Source: Collinsella sp944321445
Lineage (GTDB): Bacteria; Actinomycetota; Coriobacteriia; Coriobacteriales; Coriobacteriaceae
Direction: 5' to 3' (one strand)
DNA length: 64,000 nucleotides
Assembly: GCF_030371825.1 (NCBI RefSeq)
Contig: NZ_JAUDDM010000001.1
A program made the translations under genes and the position numbers. The stretch's first letter is position 1. The number at the start of each line of letters is the position of its first letter. The notes beneath the pieces are model-generated. The model saw only the letters and a program-made list of their open reading frames with translations. It made no database searches and was not told the DNA's origin. Positions 18,294 through 26,443 of the stretch are shown one piece after another.

Positions 18294-19514
18294 ATGGCGA
18301 TTCATGTTGTCGAAGAAGCGAACCGGTGCCTCGGGTGCAAGCGCGCGATGTGCCAGATCAAGGGATGTCCCGTTCACACACCCATCCCCGAAGTCATCCG
18401 CCTGTTCAAAGAGCGCAAGATGGATGAGGCTGGGGCGCTGCTGTTCGATAACAACCCCATGAGCGCCGTCTGCTCGCTCATCTGCAACCATTCCAACCAG
18501 TGCGAGGGCAACTGCATCCAGGGGCGCAAAGAGAACCCCGTGCACTTCTCGAGCATCGAGAGCTACATCTCTCGCACCTTCCTCGACCGCTACCAGCCCA
18601 AGCGCGCGGAGCCGAACGGCAAGTCCGTCGCCGTCATCGGTTCGGGCCCCGCGGGCATAACCGTCGCCATCAAGATGGCCGAAGCCGGCTGCGACGTCAC
18701 CGTGTTCGAGCAGAAGGCCGAAATTGGCGGCGTGCTCCGCTACGGCATCCCGGAGTTCCGCCTGTCGAAGGAACTCGTGAGCCGCTATCGCGACATCATG
18801 GCCGCGCTCGGCGTCCGCCTGCGCCCCTCGACCACCATCGGCGGCTCGCTGCACATCGACGACCTCTTCCGCGACGGCTACGACTGCGTATTCGTGGGTA
18901 CGGGCACCTGGCGCGCCCGTAAGCTCGACATCCGCGGCCAAGCGCGCGGCAACGTCCTGTTCGGTATCGACTACCTCGTCGACCCCGATTCCGTGGCCGT
19001 GGGCCAGGATGTGGCGATCATCGGCGTGGGCAACGTCGCTATGGACGTGGCGCGCACGGCGCTGCGCCACGGCGCGCACCGCGTGACCCTGTATTCCAAT
19101 ACCAACAGCGTGACGGCGAGCTCGGAAGAAGTCGAATACGCTGAGCTCGAGGGCTGCGAGATCGTGCGCGGCAAGGATGTCGTCGCCATCGAGAAGGAAG
19201 GCCCGATCTTCCGCACGGCGATCTTCGACGAGAACGGCGAGGTGGTGGGCTACGAAGACGAGCTCGACCATGTGACGTGCGACACCGTCGTGATCGCCGT
19301 GTCGCAGCTGCCCAAAAACAAGCTCGTCCTCACCACCGACGGCCTGGCCACCAACGACCGCGGCCTGCTCGAGGTGGACGAGAAGAACATGTGCACGGTC
19401 CCCGGAATCTTTGCCGCCGGCGACGTGGCGACGGGCCCTCGCACCGTCGTGCACGCGGTGGCAGGAGCGAAGGTCGCCATCGAGGGCATGAAGGAGTACA
19501 TGGGAATCGCGTAG
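18294..19514 (+). CDS. GltD-like NADPH:acceptor oxidoreductase (glutamate synthase beta-chain family)
   Basis: The 406-residue protein has the layout of the glutamate synthase small subunit. An N-terminal cysteine cluster (CLGCKRAMCQIKGCPV, then CSLICNHSNQCEGNC) binds two 4Fe-4S clusters. The FAD site is IGSGPAGITVAIKMAE, the NADPH site GVGNVAMDVARTAL, and the second FAD motif GIFAAGDVATG. No large subunit lies beside it, so it may be a stand-alone electron-transfer flavoprotein of the kind common in anaerobes. The ATG follows GGGAG; upstream ATGs lack good binding sites. Confidence 0.88.
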   Translation: MAIHVVEEANRCLGCKRAMCQIKGCPVHTPIPEVIRLFKERKMDEAGALLFDNNPMSAVCSLICNHSNQCEGNCIQGRKENPVHFSSIESYISRTFLDRYQPKRAEPNGKSVAVIGSGPAGITVAIKMAEAGCDVTVFEQKAEIGGVLRYGIPEFRLSKELVSRYRDIMAALGVRLRPSTTIGGSLHIDDLFRDGYDCVFVGTGTWRARKLDIRGQARGNVLFGIDYLVDPDSVAVGQDVAIIGVGNVAMDVARTALRHGAHRVTLYSNTNSVTASSEEVEYAELEGCEIVRGKDVVAIEKEGPIFRTAIFDENGEVVGYEDELDHVTCDTVVIAVSQLPKNKLVLTTDGLATNDRGLLEVDEKNMCTVPGIFAAGDVATGPRTVVHAVAGAKVAIEGMKEYMGIA

Positions 19515-19557
19515 CCTGGGCGCATATCCCGTACGATGGCCGCCCGCGGCAAACGAG

Positions 19558-19592
19558 ATGGGGCACCGATGCACACGCGCATCGGTGCCCCA
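19558..19592. terminator. hairpin downstream of the GltD-like gene
   Basis: ATGGGGCACCGATGC and its exact complement flank a short loop. It has no clear T-run and lies between convergent genes. Confidence 0.65.
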
Positions 19593-19607
19593 TTGCTGAT
19601 TGAGAAT

Positions 19608-19642
19608 AATGCCCGATAGGAGCTCGACTCCCATCGGGCATT
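19608..19642 (+). terminator. bidirectional terminator between the GltD-like gene and valS
   Basis: AATGCCCGAT and ATCGGGCATT arms; GCTTTGTCTTT follows on the plus strand and ATTCTC on the minus strand. It sits ten bases from the valS stop. Confidence 0.75.
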
Positions 19643-19651
19643 GCTTTGTCT

Positions 19652-22348
19652 TTACGCGAAGTCGGCTAGCTGAGCCTTCAGCGCGGTGATCTCGGCCTCG
19701 AGCTCCTCGGCACGCTCGCGCTTCTTGGCGACGACCTCAGGCGCGGCCTTGGCGATGAAGCCCTCGTTCGAAAGCGTCTTGTTGGCGCTCGCGAGCTCCT
19801 TCTCGTCCTTGGCGATGGCCTTCTCGATACGCGCCTTCTCGGCGGCGAAGTCCACGAGGTCACCCACGACGACGTACGCATCGAAGTCGGGGCCGGCCAG
19901 TGCGATGGCCGCCTCGGGCTTGGCAAAGCCCTCCTCGCCGGCAACGGTGAGCTCGCTCACGTTCGCGAGGCTGCAAATGAAGCCGTTCATGCCGTCGATG
20001 GCCTGCGCGGCAACGTCGCTGTGGGCGCACACCACGACCGGCAGCGCCTCCTTGGGGCTGATGCGGTAACGGGCGCGCGTGGAGCGCACGTCGGTCACCA
20101 CGGCGCGCGTGAGCTCGAAGGCGAGCTCAGCGGGCTCGTCGATCCAGCGCTCGTAGTCAGCGGGCTCGGGCCACGCGGCGACCATGAGGGCCTCGGCGCG
20201 CTCACCGTCCATATCGAGACAGCTCGCGGGCATGGCGCCCCAAATGGCCTCGGTCACGAACGGCATGAGCGGGTGCATGAGGCGAAGCGAGGTGTCGAGC
20301 ACGAAGATGAGGTTGCGCTGCGCCTGCGTGCGGGCAGCGTCGTCCTTCAAGCGGGCCTTGGTGACCTCGACGTACCAGTCGCAGACCTCGTTCCAGAAGA
20401 ACGACTGGATGCTGCGGGCCACGTCACCGAAGGTGTAGCCCTCGACGCCCTCGGTCACGGCCTTCACGGTCTTGGCCAGGCGGCTGAACATCCAGGCATC
20501 GGCCGCGGTCTCGGCAACCGGCTCGCCCGGCGTGTAGCCCTCCATATTCATGAGGAGGAAGCGGCTCGCGTTCCAGATCTTCGTCACGAACGCGCGCGCC
20601 TGCTCGGTGCGCGGGCTTCCCAAGAACTCGTGCGTCTTCTTGTCGATATCCGCGTCGAACTTGACGTCTTGGTTGTTGGTGAACAGCGACAGCAGGTTGA
20701 AGCGCATGGCGTCTGCACCGTACTTGTCCATGAGGTCCATGGGGTCCACGCCGTTGCCTTTCGACTTGGACATGCGGCTGCCGTCCTTGGCGAGGATCGT
20801 CGGGTAGATGACGACGTCGCGGAACGGCTCTTCGTGGAGGAAGTACTCGGAGCTCATGATCATGCGGGCGACCCACAGCGCGATGATGTCGCGCGCGGTG
20901 ACGAGCGCCGTCGTGGGGTGATGGCCCTCAAGCGCTGCAGGGTTCTGCGGCCAGCCCTGCGTGGCGAAGGTCCACAGTTGGCTGGAGAACCAGGTGTCGA
21001 GCACGTTCTCGTCCTGGTGCACATGGTGGCCGCCGCACTTCGGGCACACGTCGATGTCCTCCATCGACGCGTCCTCCCAGCCGCAGTCCTCGCAGTAGAA
21101 CACGGGGATGCGGTGGCCCCACCACAGCTGGCGCGAGATGCACCAGTCCTTCAGGTTCTCCATCCAGGTGAGGTAGGACTGCTTCCAGCGGTCGGCGTTG
21201 AAGCGCACGCGACCGGACTCCACGGCCTCGATGGCCGGCTGCTTGAGCTTGTCCACAGCCACGAACCACTGCTCGGACAGCCACGGCTCGAGCGTGGTGT
21301 CGCAGCGATAGCAGTGCATGACGGAGTGGTCGTGCTCCTCGATGTGGTCGAGCAGGCCGTGCTCCTCGAACCACGCGACGACGGCCTCGCGGCACTCGTC
21401 GCGCGTCATGCCGCTAAACTCACCGTAGCCCTCGACCACGACGGCATGCTCGTCGAAGATGTTGATCTGCGGCAGGTCGTGCGCCTGGCCCATCGCGTAG
21501 TCGTTGGGGTCGTGCGCGGGCGTGACCTTCACGAAGCCGGAGCCAAAGCCGGCGTCGACATGCCAGTCCTCAAAGATGGGGATCTCGCGGTTCACGATGG
21601 GCAGCATCACGGTCTTGCCCACGAAAGCGGCCTTCTCGGGATCCTTCGGGCTCACGGCCACGCCGGTGTCGCCGAGCATGGTCTCGGGACGCGTGGTAGC
21701 GACGACGATGTAATCCTGGCCGTTCACGGGCTCGGTCAGCGGATAGCGCAGGTGCCACAGGTGGCCGGACTCCTCCTTGTACTCCGCCTCGTCATCCGAG
21801 ATGGCCGTCGTGCAGGAGGGGCACCAGTTGACGATGCGCTTGCCGCGATAGATCAGGCCGTCGTGGTACCAGTCGCAAAACACCTTGCGCACGGCCTCGG
21901 CATAGTCGGCGTCCATGGTGAAGCGCTCGTTGTCGAAGTCGACCGAGCAGCCCATGCGCTTGATCTGCTCCTTGATGGTGCCGCCGTACTCGTGCGTCCA
22001 GTCCCAGCAGGCGTCGATGAAGGCGTCGCGGCCCATCTCGAGGCGGTTTTTGCCCTCCTCCTTGAGCTTCTTGTCGACCTTGGTCTGCGTGGCGATGCCC
22101 GCGTGGTCAGTGCCGAGGATCCACTGCGTGGAGCGGCCGCGCATACGCGCCTGGCGCACGATGGCGTCCTGGATGGAGTCGTCGAGCGCGTGGCCCATGT
22201 GCAGCTTGCCGGTGACGTTGGGCGGCGGGATGGTGACCGTGCAGTCGCCCACGCCCGGACGGCGCTGGTAATAGCCGCCGTCGAGCCACTTCTGCAGGAT
22301 CTTCGGCTCGTTTTCTGCCGGATCGTATGTCTTGGGCATCTCTTCCAT
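19652..22348 (-). CDS. valS: valyl-tRNA synthetase
   Basis: The 898-residue class I synthetase charges tRNA-Val. Motifs: PNVTGKLHMGHAL near residue 45, RMSKSKGNGVDP near residue 530, and an editing domain with TTRPETMLGD. A zinc-type CPKCGGHHV lies in between. The C terminus is the family coiled coil (EKARIEKAIAKDEKELASA and on), which binds the tRNA elbow. The ATG at 22348 follows AAAGGGA; the longer frame upstream has no binding site. A terminator after clpX makes valS a separate transcript. Confidence 0.97.
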   Translation of the reverse strand: MEEMPKTYDPAENEPKILQKWLDGGYYQRRPGVGDCTVTIPPPNVTGKLHMGHALDDSIQDAIVRQARMRGRSTQWILGTDHAGIATQTKVDKKLKEEGKNRLEMGRDAFIDACWDWTHEYGGTIKEQIKRMGCSVDFDNERFTMDADYAEAVRKVFCDWYHDGLIYRGKRIVNWCPSCTTAISDDEAEYKEESGHLWHLRYPLTEPVNGQDYIVVATTRPETMLGDTGVAVSPKDPEKAAFVGKTVMLPIVNREIPIFEDWHVDAGFGSGFVKVTPAHDPNDYAMGQAHDLPQINIFDEHAVVVEGYGEFSGMTRDECREAVVAWFEEHGLLDHIEEHDHSVMHCYRCDTTLEPWLSEQWFVAVDKLKQPAIEAVESGRVRFNADRWKQSYLTWMENLKDWCISRQLWWGHRIPVFYCEDCGWEDASMEDIDVCPKCGGHHVHQDENVLDTWFSSQLWTFATQGWPQNPAALEGHHPTTALVTARDIIALWVARMIMSSEYFLHEEPFRDVVIYPTILAKDGSRMSKSKGNGVDPMDLMDKYGADAMRFNLLSLFTNNQDVKFDADIDKKTHEFLGSPRTEQARAFVTKIWNASRFLLMNMEGYTPGEPVAETAADAWMFSRLAKTVKAVTEGVEGYTFGDVARSIQSFFWNEVCDWYVEVTKARLKDDAARTQAQRNLIFVLDTSLRLMHPLMPFVTEAIWGAMPASCLDMDGERAEALMVAAWPEPADYERWIDEPAELAFELTRAVVTDVRSTRARYRISPKEALPVVVCAHSDVAAQAIDGMNGFICSLANVSELTVAGEEGFAKPEAAIALAGPDFDAYVVVGDLVDFAAEKARIEKAIAKDEKELASANKTLSNEGFIAKAAPEVVAKKRERAEELEAEITALKAQLADFA

Positions 22349-22456
22349 AGATGTTCCCTTTCTGTTGCGATACACAAGTGTTGAGGTTACCACGAAAGCG
22401 CCCACGCGCCGTGCGAGCAGGAGAGATTAACCGACCGTGCACATGCCGCCCGCGGG

Positions 22457-22494
22457 AAAAAACGGACCGCACCGGTGGTCGCCGGTACGGTCCG
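22457..22494 (-). terminator. clpX terminator
   Basis: CGGACCG-ACCGG and CCGG-CGGTCCG arms are followed on the minus strand by TTTTTT, about 28 bases after the clpX stop. Confidence 0.9.
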
Positions 22495-22522
22495 CATGAG
22501 GAAATCTGGCTGAGATCCCGCG

Positions 22523-23902
22523 TTACACGCGACGGGGCTGCTCCTCGCCGCGGACGGCAGCAGCAGTGACGACGACCTTGTTCACGCCCTGCTCGCTCGG
22601 CAGGTCGAACATGGTCTGCTGGAGCAGATCCTCGCAGATGGAACGCAGGCCGCGCGCGCCGGTCTTGCGGGCAAGCGCGAGCTTCGCGATCTCGTGGAGC
22701 GCCTCGTCCTCGAACTCCAGATCGCAGCCTTCCATCTGGAACATGCGACGATACTGCTTGACGATGGCGTTCTTGGGCTCGGTGAGAATCGACACGAGGT
22801 CGTCCTCGGCAAGCGCGTTGGTCTGCGTGATCACCGGCGTGCGGCCGATGAACTCGGGGATCATGCCGAAGGCGTTGAGGTCCTGCGGAAGCACCTGCTT
22901 GAGCAAGGTGTTCTCGTCGGCCGACGTGGGCCCGGCGATCTCGGAGTTGAAGCCCACGCCCTTGTTGCCCACGCGGTCGCTCACGATCTTGTCAAGGCCA
23001 ACAAAGGCGCCGCCGCAAATGAACAGGATGTTCGTGGTGTCGATCTGGATGAGCTCCTGCTGCGGGTGCTTGCGGCCACCGGTGGGCGGCACGCTCGCCA
23101 CCGTGCCCTCGAGGATCTTCAGCAGCGCCTGCTGCACGCCCTCGCCGGACACGTCACGCGTGATGGAGAGATTCTCGGCCTTGCGGGCGATCTTGTCGAT
23201 CTCGTCGACGTAGATGATGCCGATCTGCGCGCGGGCGACGTCGCCGTCGGCGGCGTTGATGAGCTTGAGCAGGATGTTCTCCACGTCCTCGCCTACATAG
23301 CCGGCCTCGGTGAGCGCCGTGGCGTCGGCAATGGCGAAGGGCACCTCGAGGATGCGCGCGAGCGTCTGGGCGAGCAGCGTCTTACCGGTGCCCGTGGGGC
23401 CCAGCAGCAAGATGTTGCTCTTGGCGAGCTCGACATCCTGCAGGCCCTCGGGAACGGGCACGACGGGCTTCTCGCCGTTGGCCTCCGCCTCGCGCTCGAG
23501 CACGCGGCGGTAATGGTTGTACACGGCGACGGACATGGCGCGCTTGGCATCCTCCTGGCCCATCACGTAGGCCGAGAGCTCGTCATAGATCTCGTGCGGC
23601 GTGGGCACGCGCTTGATGAGCGACGACGCCACATGCGCGGTATCGGGCTCCTCGCGCTCGGGCTCGACGGCCGTACCGTAACCCATGGTGTCCGGCGGGA
23701 ACGGCATCTGCTGCTGAGCCGCCAGGAAGTCCTGGGCGAGCGACTCCTCGAGGATCTCCGAGCAGGCGGCGACGCACTCGTCGCAGATGAAGATGTTGGA
23801 AGGGCCCTTCACCAGCTTGCGGACCTGATCTTGGGTCTTGCCGCAAAACGAGCAGTGGATGGGCCCGAAGCCCATCTGATCGGGCGTCATGTCGTTCGGC
23901 AT
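22523..23902 (-). CDS. clpX: ATP-dependent protease ATPase subunit ClpX
   Basis: The 459-residue AAA+ unfoldase feeds substrates to ClpP. The N-terminal zinc domain has CSFCGKT and CDECVAAC. The Walker A motif is LLGPTGTGKTLLAQ, the pore loop GYVGED, Walker B IIYVDEIDKI, and sensor segments EFIGRTPV and KTGARGLRSI follow. It is slightly longer than the usual 420 because of a Pro/Glu-rich linker after the zinc domain. Its ATG overlaps the clpP stop by one base (TAATG), so the two are translationally coupled. Confidence 0.97.
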   Translation of the reverse strand: MPNDMTPDQMGFGPIHCSFCGKTQDQVRKLVKGPSNIFICDECVAACSEILEESLAQDFLAAQQQMPFPPDTMGYGTAVEPEREEPDTAHVASSLIKRVPTPHEIYDELSAYVMGQEDAKRAMSVAVYNHYRRVLEREAEANGEKPVVPVPEGLQDVELAKSNILLLGPTGTGKTLLAQTLARILEVPFAIADATALTEAGYVGEDVENILLKLINAADGDVARAQIGIIYVDEIDKIARKAENLSITRDVSGEGVQQALLKILEGTVASVPPTGGRKHPQQELIQIDTTNILFICGGAFVGLDKIVSDRVGNKGVGFNSEIAGPTSADENTLLKQVLPQDLNAFGMIPEFIGRTPVITQTNALAEDDLVSILTEPKNAIVKQYRRMFQMEGCDLEFEDEALHEIAKLALARKTGARGLRSICEDLLQQTMFDLPSEQGVNKVVVTAAAVRGEEQPRRV

Positions 23903-24522
23903 TACTCGGCGCTCCCCTGCGTCGCAGCACGGGAGGTGACGATGCGGTCGACCAGACCGTACTCGAGGGCAGCCTGAGCACGCATGTAGTGGTCGCGCTC
24001 GGTGTCGGCCTCGACCTTCTCGAACGGCTGACCGGTCGCGGCGGAAAGGATCTCGTTCAGGTTCTTACGGGTCTCCTTGATCTCGCGCGCAGCGATCTCG
24101 ATCTCGGTCTGCTGGCCCTGGGCGCCGCCACTGGGCTGATGGATCATGATCATGGAGTTGGGCAGACAGAAGCGCTTACCCTTCGCGCCGCTCGCCAGCA
24201 GCACGGCAGCCATGGAAGCGGCCATGCCCACGCAGATGGTGGAGACGTCGGGCTTGATGAAGTTCATGGTATCCAGGATGGCAAGGCCGGAATAGACCTC
24301 GCCGCCGGGAGAGTTGATGTAGAGCGAGATGTCCTTCTCGGAATCCTGGCTCTCGAGATGCAGCAACTGCGCGATGACCAGGTTGGCCGTCACAGAGTTG
24401 ATCTCCTCGCCCAGGAAGATGATGCGGTCGTTGAGCAAACGGGAATAGATGTCGTAGCTGCGCTCGCCGCGGGGCGTCTGTTCGATGACGTAGGGCACGA
24501 GCGCGGAATCGATCCTATACAT
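23902..24522 (-). CDS. clpP: ATP-dependent protease proteolytic subunit ClpP
   Basis: The 206-residue serine protease forms the tetradecameric chamber used with ClpX. The catalytic triad is visible: Ser in GMAASMAAVLL, His in MIHQPSGGAQGQ and Asp in ERDHYM. The ATG at 24522 (MYRIDSALVPYVIEQ) follows AAAGGGG; a longer frame without a binding site is rejected. It lies between tig and clpX in the common bacterial order. A TATATT box and an inverted repeat upstream suggest its own promoter in addition to read-through from tig. Confidence 0.97.
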   Translation of the reverse strand: MYRIDSALVPYVIEQTPRGERSYDIYSRLLNDRIIFLGEEINSVTANLVIAQLLHLESQDSEKDISLYINSPGGEVYSGLAILDTMNFIKPDVSTICVGMAASMAAVLLASGAKGKRFCLPNSMIMIHQPSGGAQGQQTEIEIAAREIKETRKNLNEILSAATGQPFEKVEADTERDHYMRAQAALEYGLVDRIVTSRAATQGSAE

Positions 24523-24561
24523 GGGCAATCCCCTTTCGCAATCTTTCGAATATACGCGCGA

Positions 24562-24603
24562 ACGGTGCATGCCCGGCGCCATGCGCGCGGGACCATGCAC
24601 CGT
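24562..24603. promoter_or_regulatory. inverted repeat between tig and clpP
   Basis: ACGGTGCATG and CATGCACCGT are exact complements separated by 22 GC-rich bases. TATATT lies just downstream in the clpP direction. It may be an operator, or a weak terminator of tig without a T-run. Confidence 0.45.
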
Positions 24604-24651
24604 ACACGTCAGTTCCGGTCTCCCGGTATGATACCCAACAAGGGACAGTTG

Positions 24652-25941
24652 CTACTCGGCGTCAGCCTTCGCGTACTCGTCGACCTCGGTCACGACGGCG
24701 TTGTCGACCAGCCAGTCAACGGCCTTGGAGCGACGGATGGTGTCGCGGATGGCGGGCATACGGCCCTCGGCCAGGAACGCGGCCTTGGAGGCCTCGGGGT
24801 CCTGAACGCCAGCGCGCTCGAACTCAGCGTCGATGTCCTCATCGGTGACCTCGATCTCGAGCTTGCGGGCGAGGGCATCGAGCGCGAGGGACTCGCGGGC
24901 GACGTCGTCGGCCTGATGGTGCAGGTCGGCCAGGAAGGCGTCGGTGGACATGTTGGACATCTTGAGCCAGGAGTCGAGGGTCATGCCGCGGCCAGCAAGG
25001 CTCTGCAGGAAGTTCTGACCCAGCTCGGAGAAGATGGACTGCTCGTAGTCCTCGTCGACCTTCTCGAGCTCCAGGCGCTCGGCGAGCTTGGCGACGGCGC
25101 GGTTCTCCTTGATGCCCGGAAGCTTGGAGGACTTGTCGGCGTCGAGCTCGATCTTCACGGCGTCGCGCATGGCGGCGATGTCGTCGAAGCCGAAGGAGGT
25201 CTTGACGAACTCGTCGGTGAGCTCGGGGAGCTCGCGCTCCTTGATACCCTTGACGGTGACCTTGACGGTCGCCTCCTCGGCACCCTCGACCTCGGGAGTC
25301 CAGGAGATCTCCTTGGTCTCGTCGATGCTCATGCCCGTGACGCCCTCGTCGAAGGCGGCAGGCAGGTTGCCGGAGCCGATGACGACCATGCGGCCCTCGC
25401 CGGCGAGCGCCTCGGCGTTCTTGACGTTCTCGATGTCGACGGTGACGTAGTTGCCGTCCTCGACCGCGTGCTCGGCGTCCTTGAAGGTAGCGTGATAGCC
25501 CATGAGCATCTCGATCTGGGCGTCGATCTCGCCCTCGGTGACCTCCGCGGGAGGCATCTCGATCTCGACGGGATCATAGGAGCTGAGCTCGCAGCTGGGG
25601 CGCAGCTGGAACTCGATGGTGTAGGTGTAGTCCTCGTGATCCTTCACGATGTTGTCGACGTTCTCGTAGTTGCCGTCCTTGACGGGAACGATGTCGAGCT
25701 CGTTCAGGACGCGGGGCTCGTTCTCGCCGATCAGGTTGTTGGTGGCCTGAGCGAGCACAGCGCCGGCCCCGAGCATGTTGTCGATGACGGGACGAGGGGC
25801 GCGACCAGCACGGAAGCCCGGGAAGCGATAACGCTTGGCAGCGTCCTTGTAGGCCTTCTTGATGGCAGCGTCGACGTCGGCGGCCGGGATGGTGACCGTC
25901 GCGGTGAGCTTTGCGTCCTTCACGTCAGAAGTGATGTTCAA
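24652..25941 (-). CDS. tig: trigger factor
   Basis: The 429-residue ribosome-bound chaperone has the N-terminal ribosome-binding domain with PGFRAGRAPRPVID, a central FKBP-type peptidyl-prolyl isomerase domain (GNYVTVDIENVKNAEAL, then VIGSGNLPAAFDEGV) and a helical C-terminal chaperone domain. It starts with TTG at 25941 (NITSDVKDAKLTATV follows): GAGGAGG lies four bases upstream, and there is no in-frame ATG before the tRNA gene. It is first in the tig-clpP-clpX group. Confidence 0.95.
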   Translation of the reverse strand: MNITSDVKDAKLTATVTIPAADVDAAIKKAYKDAAKRYRFPGFRAGRAPRPVIDNMLGAGAVLAQATNNLIGENEPRVLNELDIVPVKDGNYENVDNIVKDHEDYTYTIEFQLRPSCELSSYDPVEIEMPPAEVTEGEIDAQIEMLMGYHATFKDAEHAVEDGNYVTVDIENVKNAEALAGEGRMVVIGSGNLPAAFDEGVTGMSIDETKEISWTPEVEGAEEATVKVTVKGIKERELPELTDEFVKTSFGFDDIAAMRDAVKIELDADKSSKLPGIKENRAVAKLAERLELEKVDEDYEQSIFSELGQNFLQSLAGRGMTLDSWLKMSNMSTDAFLADLHHQADDVARESLALDALARKLEIEVTDEDIDAEFERAGVQDPEASKAAFLAEGRMPAIRDTIRRSKAVDWLVDNAVVTEVDEYAKADAE

Positions 25942-26010
25942 CGTTCCTCCTCTTACACTACTTCGGCATAGCCAGGGTGCCGAAAGCCCTGATGAACCGT
26001 GTTCGCGCGC

Positions 26011-26094
<84 letters not shown>

Positions 26095-26185
26095 AATTTA
26101 CGCACAGTTTATGCATGATACCAGATACGGCCAGCGTGCGCACGGCGAAGCTTTCCCGCACAGCACGCGCACATGACAGCCAGGC

Positions 26186-26325
26186 GACGCACTTCTCCCC
26201 TGGGGAGAAGTGCGTCCACGAAGGAGGCCTGTCCCAGGAGAGGACAAAATGTCCCCTGGGACCCCCGTCCCCCAGAGAGGACAAAGTGGCGCGTGGCACC
26301 CCCGTCCCCAGAGACGCCAACAACG
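26186..26325. repeat. repeat cluster downstream of the hydroxylase operon (palindrome and GTCCCC arrays)
   Basis: The 31-bp palindrome (26186-26216) is identical in its arms to those at 4224-4254 and 13188-13218. It is followed at 26226 by the ACAAAATGTCCCC-type array in reverse orientation and at 26262-26318 by the GGACAAAGTGGCGCGTGG type. The stretch lies between the tRNA-Leu promoter and the hydroxylase stop. Confidence 0.8.
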
Positions 26326-26336
26326 GAAACGGCCGG

Positions 26337-26419
26337 CTGAGGTGCCGCAGGTTGCCGCGAAAGCCGAGGGCGCACGCCTAGCGTGCGGCGCCCGAAGGCT
26401 TGAGCGGCAAGGTGCGGTG
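26337..26419. repeat. structured 80-bp element, copy 1
   Basis: The outer arms are CTGAGGTGCCGCA and TGCGGTGGCTCAG. An inner TTGCCGC/GCGGCAA stem and a central GC-rich hairpin follow. Copy 2 at 52085-52163 keeps the flanks GTGCCGCAGGTTGCCGCGAA and GAGCGGCAAG. This copy lies 25 bases after the molybdenum hydroxylase stop. Confidence 0.75.
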
Positions 26420-26443
26420 GCTCAGTCCGGCCGAACAGGTTGA

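Noticed and set aside
20021..22384. 787-codon open frame opposite valS
   Set aside because: Same reason; valS on the other strand is a full, conserved gene.
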